From Dyadobacter sp. LHD-138 (GTDB taxonomy: Bacteria; Bacteroidota; Bacteroidia; Cytophagales; Spirosomataceae), in NCBI RefSeq assembly GCF_030929615.1, contig NZ_JAVFVU010000004.1:124001-188000 (forward strand): a stretch of 64,000 nucleotides of DNA, read 5' to 3'. A program made the translations under genes and the position numbers. A model generated the notes under the pieces. It had not been told where the DNA came from and ran no database searches. It saw nothing but the letters and a program-made list of their open reading frames with translations. Below are positions 1-9,179 of the stretch, one piece after another (positions within the stretch are counted from its first letter, which is position 1; every line of letters begins with the position of its first letter).

Positions 1-26
1 CAAATCAGAAATTACAAAAATCAAAT

Positions 27-929
27 CTAGGCTCTAAAAGTCTTCGGTGTTAAACTGGTATGTTTTTTAAAGAGATTGTTGAAATGAGAAGGTTCATCAA
101 AACCCAGGCAATAGGCTATTTCGGAAATATTCCAATCGGTATGTTTTAACAAAATTTTGGCCTCCTGTACAATCCTTTCCAAAATCAGTCCGGTCGTTGT
201 TTTGCCGGTCATTTCTTTTAATACTTTGTTGAGATAATTGACATGAATGGAAAGCCGGTCGGCATAATCTTTGGCTGATCGCAGCTTAAGTTTTTGATGC
301 GGAGGCTCTACCGGGAATTGCCTTTCCAGCAACTCCATAAACAAAGAAGAAACACGACGAAATGCGTTTGTTTCAACATGCAGCCCTGAAACCGGCTGTA
401 ATTTTTGCCCCGTGTGAATTAACTCCATCACATAATTACGAATCAAATCATATTTGTAAGTGTAGTCAGAGTCCAGCTCCTTCAGCATTTTGCCGAAAAT
501 TGCTTTTACTTCTTCAATCTGTTCCGGGCTTAGGAAAAAGATGGGATTACCTCCCGGCTGAAAAACCGGAAATTCAGAAACAGATCTCCCGATATTGCTC
601 TGTGCAAAGAAGTCTTCCGAGAAAATACAAAATATCCCCGATTGCTTTTCGTCCAGCGAATGGTAATTGTATGGAATCTGCGGTGTAGCAAATAATAAGG
701 CGTTATGCTCAATATCGATTACTTTATCAGCATATTCGGCTCTGTTTTTCCCGATGATCAAACTGATCTTGTAATAAGCCCTCCGGTTGTAGGGCATTTT
801 CGTAGCCCCTGGCTCAAAGACTTCCTCAGTTTTAAAAACATTAAAATGTCCAATCTCCTTTTGAATTCGCTCGGGGATAAGCAGGGAGGCTTGTTTATAA
901 AAATCCTGAACTGTGATGATATCTGCCAT
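27..929 (-). CDS. AraC-family transcriptional regulator
   Basis: A 300-residue protein. The last ~90 residues form an AraC-type double helix-turn-helix: the segments SIHVNYLNKVLKEMTGK and WNISEIAYCLGFDEPSHFNN are the two recognition-helix regions, followed by the usual F-K-x(2,4)-G/S-x-T-P-x-x-F/Y-R ending (FKKHTSLTPKTFRA). The N-terminal ~200 residues look like a cupin-type effector domain, but no ligand can be read from the sequence. It is a likely DNA-binding activator or repressor in the cytoplasm. No obvious target lies next to it; the M48-like gene upstream is on the same strand and separated by only 18 bases, so the two may be co-transcribed. The ATG at 929 is the natural start. Confidence 0.9.
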   Translation of the reverse strand: MADIITVQDFYKQASLLIPERIQKEIGHFNVFKTEEVFEPGATKMPYNRRAYYKISLIIGKNRAEYADKVIDIEHNALLFATPQIPYNYHSLDEKQSGIFCIFSEDFFAQSNIGRSVSEFPVFQPGGNPIFFLSPEQIEEVKAIFGKMLKELDSDYTYKYDLIRNYVMELIHTGQKLQPVSGLHVETNAFRRVSSLFMELLERQFPVEPPHQKLKLRSAKDYADRLSIHVNYLNKVLKEMTGKTTTGLILERIVQEAKILLKHTDWNISEIAYCLGFDEPSHFNNLFKKHTSLTPKTFRA

Positions 930-947
930 GAGATAAAGTTACAAAAT

Positions 948-1694
948 TCAATTCTTAAACTTTTGTATTGCCTCCTTCATTTTTTCAATACGGTCCGTAG
1001 TGACTGGATGTTTTAGAGACATGTCGGAATTTTCTTTTAACATTTCAAATACGCTAACAACCACTTTCGGATCATACCCTGCCTTAGCCATATACTGGAT
1101 GCTCAACGCATCCGCTTCAATTTCATCTTCGTCATCATACGTCATTGCCATAAAATTGCTCAGATATTTTGAAGTTTGCCTCGCTGAGTCGTGTAGGTTT
1201 ATGCTATCATTTGATGTTTGCAGCAATTTAGTTTTGAAGAGTTTCTCAGACGCATGCCTGCCGATCACATGTCCGATTGCGTGACTTAAAACGGCTGCCA
1301 GATCGTCATCGGTTTTAAGCTTTTTAAACATACCCAACGTGATAAATATCTGACCACCGGGCAGCGCATAGGTGCATACGGCTTGTGAATCCGCTAGCAA
1401 GTGAAAGTCAAACTGGTAAGAAGATTTTGCAGCCGGTGAAGGTGCGACGAGTTTTCGTCCGATAGCTTTTATTTTTTTCTGCCATTGCCGGTTCGGGTAT
1501 AGGCCGCCAAATTCTGCTGCCAGCTGCGGCGCGCATGCTATGCCCACCGCCACTTCCTGCTCGGGTGTCAGGCTTATCGCCTGTGCCTTGCCTGTCACGG
1601 GATTGATCTGCTTTTTTCTGAAAATGAAATGGCAGGTTATTGCGACAATCACAATAATGGGAATGATTATAAAAGCTGTTTTCGTGATTTTCAT
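948..1694 (-). CDS. M48-family metallopeptidase-like protein with altered HExxH
   Basis: A 248-residue protein with an N-terminal membrane anchor (residues ~7-25, very Ile/Val rich) and an M48 (Oma1/BepA/HtpX-like) domain facing the periplasm. The zinc site is recognisable: the helix AAVLSHAIGHVIGRHASE has the two histidines (H138, H142), and the third ligand is in DEIEADALS (E193). The catalytic glutamate that normally follows the first histidine is alanine (A139, codon gca), giving HAIGH. The zinc could still bind but peptide hydrolysis by the known mechanism would be lost. In M48 proteins the usual role is quality control of membrane or periplasmic proteins; here a non-catalytic or pseudo-protease role is inferred. 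The gene reads into the AraC gene. Confidence 0.85.
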   Translation of the reverse strand: MKITKTAFIIIPIIVIVAITCHFIFRKKQINPVTGKAQAISLTPEQEVAVGIACAPQLAAEFGGLYPNRQWQKKIKAIGRKLVAPSPAAKSSYQFDFHLLADSQAVCTYALPGGQIFITLGMFKKLKTDDDLAAVLSHAIGHVIGRHASEKLFKTKLLQTSNDSINLHDSARQTSKYLSNFMAMTYDDEDEIEADALSIQYMAKAGYDPKVVVSVFEMLKENSDMSLKHPVTTDRIEKMKEAIQKFKN

Positions 1695-1742
1695 TTTAAC
1701 AATTAACGGATTTTAATCCATTGCCAACGGCCAACGGATTGA

Positions 1743-1874
1743 AATCCGTTGCTACAAGATCGGCCTTGCCTACGGCAATTGTTCATTGTGAATGTAAAAA
1801 AACGTGCGTTTAACATAGAATCCGTTGCTATTAGATCGGCCTTGCCTACGGCAATTGTTCGTTGTAAATGTAAA
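1743..1874. repeat. Pair of 56-base direct repeats
   Basis: Two near-identical 56-base copies lie at 1743-1798 and 1819-1874, offset by 76 bases, differing at only a few positions. Each contains the core ATCGGCCTTGCCTACGGCAA. Just before the first copy, 1732-1751 is a perfect 9-bp inverted repeat (CAACGGATT/AATCCGTTG). The block sits between metX and the M48-like gene. A 71-codon open frame runs through it, but its translation is just the repeat read twice, so it is not a gene. It looks like a small dispersed intergenic repeat. Confidence 0.7.
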
Positions 1875-1904
1875 GAGTCCTGCGCGTATAACACAGGACT
1901 CTTT
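1872..1904 (-). terminator. Terminator hairpin after metX
   Basis: A perfect 11-bp stem (AAAGAGTCCTG / CAGGACTCTTT) with an 11-base loop lies 20 bases past the metX stop codon. It ends the metY-metX unit and separates it from the M48-like gene. Confidence 0.75.
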
Positions 1905-1924
1905 ATGGTGGAAGTCAATTAGGG

Positions 1925-2986
1925 TTAGCTGATTTTTGCGATTTGCAGCTGTCCGTTGGTTTCCTGCCAGGCGCGGATCACTTGGGTCAATTGTTTGTAT
2001 TCGATCAAAAATCCATCGTGACCATACAAGGAATCAATTTCCTGAAAAACTGCGTCAGGGATATGTCTTGCCACAAATTGTTGTTCTGTGAGTGGAAATA
2101 ACAAGTCGGATTTTATGCCCAAAACAAGTGTTTTAGCCTTTACCAAGCTCAACGCGTGCACAATTCCGCCCCGGTTTCTTCCTACATTATGAGAATCCAT
2201 AATCTTGGAAAGCGCCCAGTAAGAATATGCGTTGAAACGGTTCACAAACTTATCACCCTGATATTGCTGGTACGACGATGCCCGAAAATCATCAATCTGA
2301 TCCGGATTATCACGGGCTTGCGTAAAGTTGTACGTATCATAATTCCGGTAAGAAAGCAACGCCATTGAACGTGCCGCGCGCATTCCCATTTTACCGGCAT
2401 CTTCATGACTTTCTTTCCAGGTCTGATCTGCTTCAATGGCCATCCGTTGCGACTCATTAAATGCAACACCCCATGGAGAATGCAGTGCATTGGATGCAAT
2501 TAAAATCAGTTCTTCGAATAAATCCGGCACCTCAACCGCCCATTCCAGCGCCTGTTGACCACCCAGTGATCCTCCGATGCACATTTTAATTTTACGTATG
2601 TCAAGCTCCTGACGCAGGATTTCCAACGTTCCCACCACATCCTTAACCGTTATGGTTGGGAAATCATGGAAATATGGTTTTTGCGTAATGGGGTTCACAG
2701 ACAGCGGCCCCGTAGATCCATAAGCAGATCCCAGCACGTTAACACAGATAATAAAATCCTTCTCTGAATTGAAATATTTCCCGTCACCTACCAAGCCATC
2801 CCACCATTCTGCGGCATTGGAGTTTCCCGTTAATGCATGACATATCCAGACAATGTTATCATCTTCCGGATTTCTGGTACCGTAGGTGGTGTACGATAGT
2901 TCAAAACCAGGTAGTTCACGTCCCAATTCCAATGAATAGGCATAGGGATATCTAAAAATCTTTTGTTCCGCTTGCATACGTGCCAA
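1925..2986 (-). CDS. metX: Homoserine O-acetyltransferase
   Basis: MetX transfers an acetyl group from acetyl-CoA to homoserine, the committed step of methionine synthesis. The 353-residue length fits the alpha/beta-hydrolase MetX family. The nucleophile elbow is GGSLGGQQALEW (Ser140), with the acid in the SDLLFPLTEQQ segment and the histidine in LYGHDGFLIE near the C terminus. The neighbouring gene upstream on the same strand is metY, which uses its product, and both lie behind a SAM-I riboswitch, which fits feedback control by S-adenosylmethionine. Acetyl rather than succinyl specificity is inferred from family and from the metY partner. Confidence 0.95.
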   Translation of the reverse strand: MARMQAEQKIFRYPYAYSLELGRELPGFELSYTTYGTRNPEDDNIVWICHALTGNSNAAEWWDGLVGDGKYFNSEKDFIICVNVLGSAYGSTGPLSVNPITQKPYFHDFPTITVKDVVGTLEILRQELDIRKIKMCIGGSLGGQQALEWAVEVPDLFEELILIASNALHSPWGVAFNESQRMAIEADQTWKESHEDAGKMGMRAARSMALLSYRNYDTYNFTQARDNPDQIDDFRASSYQQYQGDKFVNRFNAYSYWALSKIMDSHNVGRNRGGIVHALSLVKAKTLVLGIKSDLLFPLTEQQFVARHIPDAVFQEIDSLYGHDGFLIEYKQLTQVIRAWQETNGQLQIAKIS

Positions 2987-3020
2987 AGCACAAAGTTTAA
3001 ATTCTACAACTATTTAATGA

Positions 3021-3052
3021 TGCTGAAGCAGCTTTGGAAATCTGCTTCAGCA
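3021..3052 (-). terminator. Hairpin between metY and metX
   Basis: A perfect 11-bp inverted repeat (TGCTGAAGCAG / CTGCTTCAGCA, 10-base loop) starts 7 bases beyond the metY stop codon. There is no clear U-tract on the minus strand, so it may be a partial terminator or an RNA-stabilising hairpin that sets the metY:metX ratio. Confidence 0.6.
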
Positions 3053-3058
3053 CCGGTT

Positions 3059-4486
<1,428 letters not shown>

Positions 4487-4557
4487 TCAAATGAAGATAT
4501 GAGAATAAAGCCCTCCGGCTGGCGGAATTTTCTTGTAATAAGTTCATGCGCGTTTGA

Positions 4558-4664
4558 TTTTATATCTCCTAAAATAGCTTAGGTGGGAATTAGCACCTTT
4601 CTCCGACGCAGGAGTAGGTTGCCAGAGGTTCGTAGAGCCCATTCTCTCGCCTCTTCTTTATAAA
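4558..4664 (-). promoter_or_regulatory. SAM-I (S-box) riboswitch
   Basis: Read on the minus strand this stretch carries the S-box signature: a P1 5' strand TTTATA-AAGA, GAGGCGAGAGAATGGGCTC, the kink-turn/pseudoknot part ACGAACCTCTGGCAACC, the conserved AAAGGTGCTAATTCC near the 3' side, and a P1 3' strand GATATAAA that pairs with the start. This is the established SAM-I aptamer. It lies ~190 bases ahead of the metY start, so it should turn metY-metX down when S-adenosylmethionine is plentiful. The expression platform (about 4367-4557) has no clear long U-tract terminator, so whether it acts on transcription or translation is open. Confidence 0.92.
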
Positions 4665-4837
4665 TCAACCGCTGAAATGTGAAGCGAATTGACTTGATGT
4701 TGCAATAATAAGCCCGGAAGCCGGGAAAACCAAATATCACGTTTAAAATTTCCCCGAAACAAAAAAACGGAAATACCTGATTCATCGTCTTTTTTGGCTT
4801 TCCCTCATTTTCACTTCCAGCCTTCATCCCTTTATTC

Positions 4838-4845
4838 TATCTTTG
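4838..4845 (+). promoter_or_regulatory. Candidate Bacteroidota -7 promoter box for the DUF721 gene
   Basis: TATCTTTG matches the Bacteroidota TAnnTTTG -7 element and sits 16 bases before the start codon at 4862. A matching -33 element is not clear, so this is a moderate call. Confidence 0.45.
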
Positions 4846-4861
4846 CAGAAAGTATCTTTTT

Positions 4862-5188
4862 ATGGCCATACATTATCGTTTCGACAAAGAAAAATCTTCC
4901 AGAAAACCTGGGATTACTCCGCTAAAAGAGGCGATTGATCAGATGTTGGACCGCTACAAACTAAGAAGCCGGTTTGATCAGTCGTATGTCGTGGCACATT
5001 GGGATAAAATTATGGGGGCAGCCATCGCTTCCAGAACCAAAAATATCTATATCAAGGACCGTATTCTGTTTCTTCAGATTGAATCGGCGCCTTTGCGCAG
5101 TGAACTTGTTCGCGCCAAATCCAAAATTATTGAACTCATCAACCGCGAAATGAAATCTGATCTGGTATCCGATGTTGTTTTTATTTAA
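4862..5188 (+). CDS. DUF721 / DciA-like protein
   Basis: A 108-residue protein of the DUF721 family (segments YVVAHWDKIMGAAIASRTKNIYIKDRILFLQI and ELVRAKSKIIELIN fit; split here into short motifs HWDKIMGAAIASRT and SELVRAKSKIIELIN). In other bacteria DUF721 proteins include DciA, which helps load the replicative helicase. A role in replication initiation is therefore likely but unproven in this lineage. The next gene, an LD-carboxypeptidase, follows on the same strand after 71 bases. Confidence 0.8.
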   Translation: MAIHYRFDKEKSSRKPGITPLKEAIDQMLDRYKLRSRFDQSYVVAHWDKIMGAAIASRTKNIYIKDRILFLQIESAPLRSELVRAKSKIIELINREMKSDLVSDVVFI

Positions 5189-5259
5189 AACTGATCACGC
5201 GTCGTTTCGCAATTTAGCTGCACACCAACCGCATACCCTGCACTGCCCAATTTATACAT

Positions 5260-6195
5260 ATGCCCACCATACAAATTCCGCCCTTTTTACAATCAGGTGA
5301 TAAAATAGGGATTGTTGCACCTGCAAGCTGTATCCGTTACGAAGACATACTTCCGGGAATAAGTCTGCTGCGTGACCAGTGGAAATTAAAGATTGTTGAA
5401 GGAAAAACTTTAAAATCCGCTTACAACCAGTTTTCAGCAACCGATGCTGAACGTCTTGAAGATCTGCAAACGATGCTCGATGATTCTTCCATCAAAGCCG
5501 TTATTGCTGCACGCGGTGGCTATGGTTGCTCCCGGATTATTGATAATATTGACTTTACAAACTTTATCAAATCGCCGAAATGGATCGTCGGGTTTAGTGA
5601 CCTGACTGTTGTTCTTACTCAGTTGTATCAGCTGGGTTACGCAGGTATACACGCGCCCATGGTAAAATCCATGACACTTGAAGGGGCTGAAAAAGGGGCT
5701 GAATCTTTGCGGCAGTTGTTGTTTGGCGAACTTCCGGGCTATTCTGTACCGCCTCATGCTTTCAATAAAACAGGCAGCGTCGTGGCAGAAATGGTTGGTG
5801 GGAATCTTTGTATACTTACCCATTTGATCGGCTCGCCAACCCAGATTGATACGGAAGGCAAGATTCTTTTTATTGAGGATGTTAACGAATATCTTTATAA
5901 TCTGGACCGTATGATGATCCAGCTGAAACGGGCAGGGAAACTGAGCCATCTGGCCGGACTGATCGTGGGTCAATTTACGGACATGCGTGACAATTCCAGT
6001 CCGTCCTTTGGAAAAACGGCTTATGAGATCATTCATGAACACGTTGCCGAATACGATTATCCCGTTTCGTTTGACTTTCCGGTAGGCCATGTGGCCGATA
6101 ACCGCGCCATCGGTGTCGGAATGAATGCTTACCTTGATGTAAATAACGATGGTGTGGAGCTGCACTTTTTGTCATCGGCTCCCACGATTATATAA
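5260..6195 (+). CDS. LD-carboxypeptidase (peptidase family S66)
   Basis: A 311-residue serine peptidase of the LdcA/MccF family that cleaves L,D bonds in muropeptides during cell-wall recycling; some relatives act on microcin C. The Ser-Glu-His triad can be placed: Ser113 in VGFSDLTVVL, Glu206 in LFIEDVNEYLYNLDRM and His277 in FPVGHVADN. The N-terminal PPFLQSGDKIGIVAPAS and AARGGYG motifs are typical of the family. No signal peptide, so it should work in the cytoplasm. It lies 14 bases ahead of the SDR gene, suggesting co-transcription. Confidence 0.92.
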   Translation: MPTIQIPPFLQSGDKIGIVAPASCIRYEDILPGISLLRDQWKLKIVEGKTLKSAYNQFSATDAERLEDLQTMLDDSSIKAVIAARGGYGCSRIIDNIDFTNFIKSPKWIVGFSDLTVVLTQLYQLGYAGIHAPMVKSMTLEGAEKGAESLRQLLFGELPGYSVPPHAFNKTGSVVAEMVGGNLCILTHLIGSPTQIDTEGKILFIEDVNEYLYNLDRMMIQLKRAGKLSHLAGLIVGQFTDMRDNSSPSFGKTAYEIIHEHVAEYDYPVSFDFPVGHVADNRAIGVGMNAYLDVNNDGVELHFLSSAPTII

Positions 6196-6209
6196 ATCAG
6201 TATTGTAGA

Positions 6210-7010
6210 ATGAATACTTTTCAGAATAAAGTAGTTTGGATAACGGGCGCATCATCAGGGATTGGAGAAGCCATCGCGATGGCATTTGCCAAAGAAGGCG
6301 CAAAACTGGTGTTGACAGCAAGAAGACGGGAAGAACTTGAAAGAGTTAAAGTACGCACGCGACTGCCGGATTCTTCCGTGCTGATCCTGCCCATGGACGT
6401 GACAGAATTCGATCAGGCCAATGTGGCCGCTGCCAAAATCATCCAGACTTTCCAGCGGATCGACATTATGGTCCACAATGCGGGTGTGAGCCAACGCTCT
6501 TACATCAAGGATACGGATCTGGATGTTTACAGAAAATTAATGGATGTCAATTTTTACAGCACCGTAGCATTGACAAAAGCCGTTTTGCCTTACATGATCC
6601 AACAGCAAGGCGGGCATTTTATTATCATTAGCAGTGTCGCCGGAAAAATCGGCACGATCATGCGGTCGGGGTATAATGCTTCCAAGCATGCTTTACACGG
6701 TTTCTACGATTCATTGCGCGCTGAATCTTATCACGACAATATCAAAGTAACAACCGTTTGTCCGGGTTATATCAGAACAAATGTTTCTGTAAATGCACTG
6801 AACGAGAATGGAAGCAAATTCGGTAAAATGGATGTCAACCAGGAAAACGGAATCGCTCCGGAAGAATGTGCCAGACAAATATTAAACGCCGTCAAAAAAG
6901 ATAAAAAGGAAATCTATATCGGAGGCCTGAAAGAGGTTGCCGCGATCTATCTGAAAAGGTTTTTTCCGAGTCTGTTGTTTGACCAGGTGCGTAAAAATAT
7001 TCCGGAATAG
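6210..7010 (+). CDS. SDR-family oxidoreductase
   Basis: A classical short-chain dehydrogenase/reductase of 266 residues. The nucleotide-binding motif is TGASSGIGEA near the N terminus, followed by HNAGVSQ (NNAG variant), the catalytic Ser in IISSVAGKIG and YNASKHA (YxxxK). It resembles the DHRS7B-like group; substrate unknown. It follows the LD-carboxypeptidase closely. Its stop codon lies inside a 24-bp perfect inverted repeat that acts as a terminator. Confidence 0.88.
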   Translation: MNTFQNKVVWITGASSGIGEAIAMAFAKEGAKLVLTARRREELERVKVRTRLPDSSVLILPMDVTEFDQANVAAAKIIQTFQRIDIMVHNAGVSQRSYIKDTDLDVYRKLMDVNFYSTVALTKAVLPYMIQQQGGHFIIISSVAGKIGTIMRSGYNASKHALHGFYDSLRAESYHDNIKVTTVCPGYIRTNVSVNALNENGSKFGKMDVNQENGIAPEECARQILNAVKKDKKEIYIGGLKEVAAIYLKRFFPSLLFDQVRKNIPE

Positions 7011-7052
7011 CAGAGAGGTCAAGTTTTCAAAACTTGACCTCTCTGCTATTCC
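7004..7052. terminator. Bidirectional terminator, 24-bp perfect stem
   Basis: The sequence from 7004 to 7052 is a perfect inverted repeat of 24 bp around a single central base (left arm ends GGTCAAGTTTT, right arm begins AAAACTTGACC). It overlaps the last codons and stop codon of the SDR gene and ends 13 bases before the stop of the convergent rlmB gene, so it can serve both strands. In RNA the loop must open by one or two pairs. Confidence 0.8.
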
Positions 7053-7065
7053 GTTATTTTGAAAA

Positions 7066-7845
7066 CTATATTTTCGAAATAACTCTTTGTCTTACAGCTT
7101 CGTATAATACAACTGAGCTCGCAACGGAAACATTTAATGATTCAACCTGGCCATTCAATGGAATTTTTGCGCCACTGTCAGCCAATAGTAAAAATTCCTT
7201 TGAAATTCCGTCTTCTTCTGAGCCCATGATGATTACCGTAGGAATAGAAAAGTCGATATCGTACAATGACTTATCTGTTTTTTCAGTACAGGCAATGATC
7301 TGTAATCCGCTGTTACGTAGATACAATAATGTTTCGTATAAATTAGGCTCACGGCAAACCGGGAGGAAATTCAACGCTCCGGATGAAGTTTTCATCGCAT
7401 CCGCATTGATCTGCGCTCCACCTTTCGTTGGAACGATTAATGCCTGCACACCAGCACATTCTGCTGTACGGGCGATCGCTCCGAAATTGCGGACATCCGT
7501 TACACGATCCAATAACAACAACAACGGTGTTTTTCCATCTTCATAAACCTGCGTCAATACGTTATGCAACGGCATGTATTGAATAGGCGATACGAAGGCA
7601 ATCACACCCTGGTGATTTTTTCTGGTAACTCTGTTTAGTTTCTCTACCGGAACGCGCTGATAAGGAATTCCAAGCTCCTTAGCTGTTTTTTCAATTTCAT
7701 TAAGACCTAGCTCTCTCTGAATAAATAAACGTTCGATCTCTTTGCCGGAGCGTAAAGTTTCCAGTACAGATTGTGTACCAAAAACCATGTCGGCCTGTGA
7801 CGGACGAGGGGCGGGCTTTCTTAGCGTATAGTTCCGTTTCTCCAT
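7066..7845 (-). CDS. rlmB: 23S rRNA 2'-O-methyltransferase RlmB-like (TrmH/SpoU family)
   Basis: A SpoU/TrmH-family RNA ribose methyltransferase, expected to modify G2251 of 23S rRNA. The N-terminal substrate-binding domain starts at VFGTQSVLETLRSG; the knotted SAM-binding motifs are DRVTDVRNFGAIARTAECAG, PTIIMGSEEDGIS (present as VIIMGSEEDGISKE) and LNVSVASSVVLYEA. The open frame reaches to 7866, but MEKRNYTLRKP at 7845 is a better start. It then overlaps the end of the GWxTD gene by 25 bases, so translation of the two may be coupled. Confidence 0.88.
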   Translation of the reverse strand: MEKRNYTLRKPAPRPSQADMVFGTQSVLETLRSGKEIERLFIQRELGLNEIEKTAKELGIPYQRVPVEKLNRVTRKNHQGVIAFVSPIQYMPLHNVLTQVYEDGKTPLLLLLDRVTDVRNFGAIARTAECAGVQALIVPTKGGAQINADAMKTSSGALNFLPVCREPNLYETLLYLRNSGLQIIACTEKTDKSLYDIDFSIPTVIIMGSEEDGISKEFLLLADSGAKIPLNGQVESLNVSVASSVVLYEAVRQRVISKI

Positions 7846-9107
7846 GCTTCTACAATAGGGTACCAAATTGGCTGATATTCGGCATAGCGAACGAGCTCAT
7901 AATGGTCATCTACAAATTGATTTGTTCTGCGATTAAAAGTAAAATTAACATTCTGTGCGTTAGCACGTTGATCATATGTCCAAACCTCCCGGTCTTTGCT
8001 GCGCTGCACTTTATCCGGTGGGCCAAGAACTATAAAGATCATTCCTTTATCTGTTTTCCAGCCTTCTTTATAGCTGGTAAACAATTGGTTGGCTTCTTCA
8101 ACACGGTTGTAAAAAGATCTGATAGACTGCTGCGCCAGTGGTGCATTGCCATTCATCAGTGTAAGCCAGTATTTATCGAGTGCCTTTTTGAATTCTTCTG
8201 CTTTTTTGATTTCACTGATCTCCGTATTGGTGCTCATGTAAACGAGTGGTTCCAGCAACAATTCGGGTTTTGTAAGTTTTGGAAATCTTTCATTTACAAC
8301 CAGTAAGCCCAATCCCTCAGATTGCGTCGTGTCCGCAAAAATATTGTACAGGCCTTCCTTTGTAAACTGGATTGTTTCGTTGGTATTGATACTAAATGTG
8401 CTGTCAATCGTTAATGATTTTGAAACCGTTTTGGGTGTCGTATTCATCGGGGAACCCGCCGCTTCAAAGCTGTGTCCGTAATAAAACACATGCAAGGTAC
8501 CTGGCTGCTGGTTCAGTCTTTTTACGGTAAATGAAGTGCCCGAATTAATGTAGTGACGTTGTATGGGTTCGGCGCTAGCGGCCGTGTAAATGCCGTATAA
8601 TTCGCTGGCCGATTGTTTTTTGAAGTGAATCGTGAGATCATTAAGTACTTTTTTCAAAGTTCCGGTCTGGCTGATTTCACTTAACAATACACCAGTTTCT
8701 TTGTTTGGACTTTTAATATCAAAACCAATAACAATTTTGTCGCCCAGTTTTGAAACATTGTTTGAGTCAAGTTTTACATTGCCATAACCCAGACGTTCGC
8801 GCGTCCCGTAATCGGAATAAATGACGTAGTTGAGGTTATAAAGCCTGGTGAAGTCTCTAACTGAGATCGAATTTTTGCCTTTCAATGCATCGACATACAG
8901 GAACACCCGCGTCTGCGTCGTATCCTTAGCCAAATACTTGCTTTGAATAGCCACAAGCGACAGCTCTTCGGGTGCAGAAACTGTTTCAGGGTTAGACATG
9001 CGCACTTCTGCCTCAGGTATTTTTTTCATTGTCTTGTTGGCGGATGAGCATCCCGCAATAAACAATGCTGACAGCAGAGAAAGGTAAATTCTAAAAGTTG
9101 TTTTCAT
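7821..9107 (-). CDS. GWxTD domain-containing lipoprotein
   Basis: A ~428-residue lipoprotein. The start at 9107 gives MKTTFRIYLSLLSALFIAGC, a lipoprotein signal with cysteine after AG; an upstream in-frame ATG at 9131 would push the signal inward and is less likely. The C-terminal third carries the family motif GWKTDKGMIFIVLGPPDKV, characteristic of GWxTD proteins found widely in Bacteroidota and relatives; their function is unknown. It should sit in the envelope. The 3' end overlaps rlmB and the gene lies downstream of the two fatty-acid genes. Confidence 0.88.
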   Translation of the reverse strand: MKTTFRIYLSLLSALFIAGCSSANKTMKKIPEAEVRMSNPETVSAPEELSLVAIQSKYLAKDTTQTRVFLYVDALKGKNSISVRDFTRLYNLNYVIYSDYGTRERLGYGNVKLDSNNVSKLGDKIVIGFDIKSPNKETGVLLSEISQTGTLKKVLNDLTIHFKKQSASELYGIYTAASAEPIQRHYINSGTSFTVKRLNQQPGTLHVFYYGHSFEAAGSPMNTTPKTVSKSLTIDSTFSINTNETIQFTKEGLYNIFADTTQSEGLGLLVVNERFPKLTKPELLLEPLVYMSTNTEISEIKKAEEFKKALDKYWLTLMNGNAPLAQQSIRSFYNRVEEANQLFTSYKEGWKTDKGMIFIVLGPPDKVQRSKDREVWTYDQRANAQNVNFTFNRRTNQFVDDHYELVRYAEYQPIWYPIVEAWRNGTIR

Positions 9108-9147
9108 ATACCAGAGGTCTTCATTTGTCAAATAACGAACGAAGCAG

Positions 9148-9155
9148 CAAATTTA
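9148..9155 (-). promoter_or_regulatory. Candidate -7 promoter box for the GWxTD gene
   Basis: On the minus strand TAAATTTG lies 40 bases before the start at 9107 and fits the Bacteroidota TAnnTTTG element. A T-rich run about 17 bases further upstream could serve as -33 box. This would let the GWxTD-rlmB pair be transcribed apart from the genes before it. Confidence 0.4.
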
Positions 9156-9179
9156 CCCAATAAAAACGGAAGAAAATTA

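Noticed and set aside
1703-1918. A 71-codon minus-strand frame between metX and the M48-like gene
   Set aside because: It is the direct repeat read through twice plus the metX terminator; no start or protein character supports it.
4579-4827. An 82-codon minus-strand frame upstream of metY
   Set aside because: It runs through the SAM-I riboswitch; the RNA structure explains the sequence and the translation resembles no protein.
5434-6165. A 243-codon frame antisense to the LD-carboxypeptidase gene
   Set aside because: A mirror-frame artefact; the plus-strand gene has a complete catalytic triad and family motifs.
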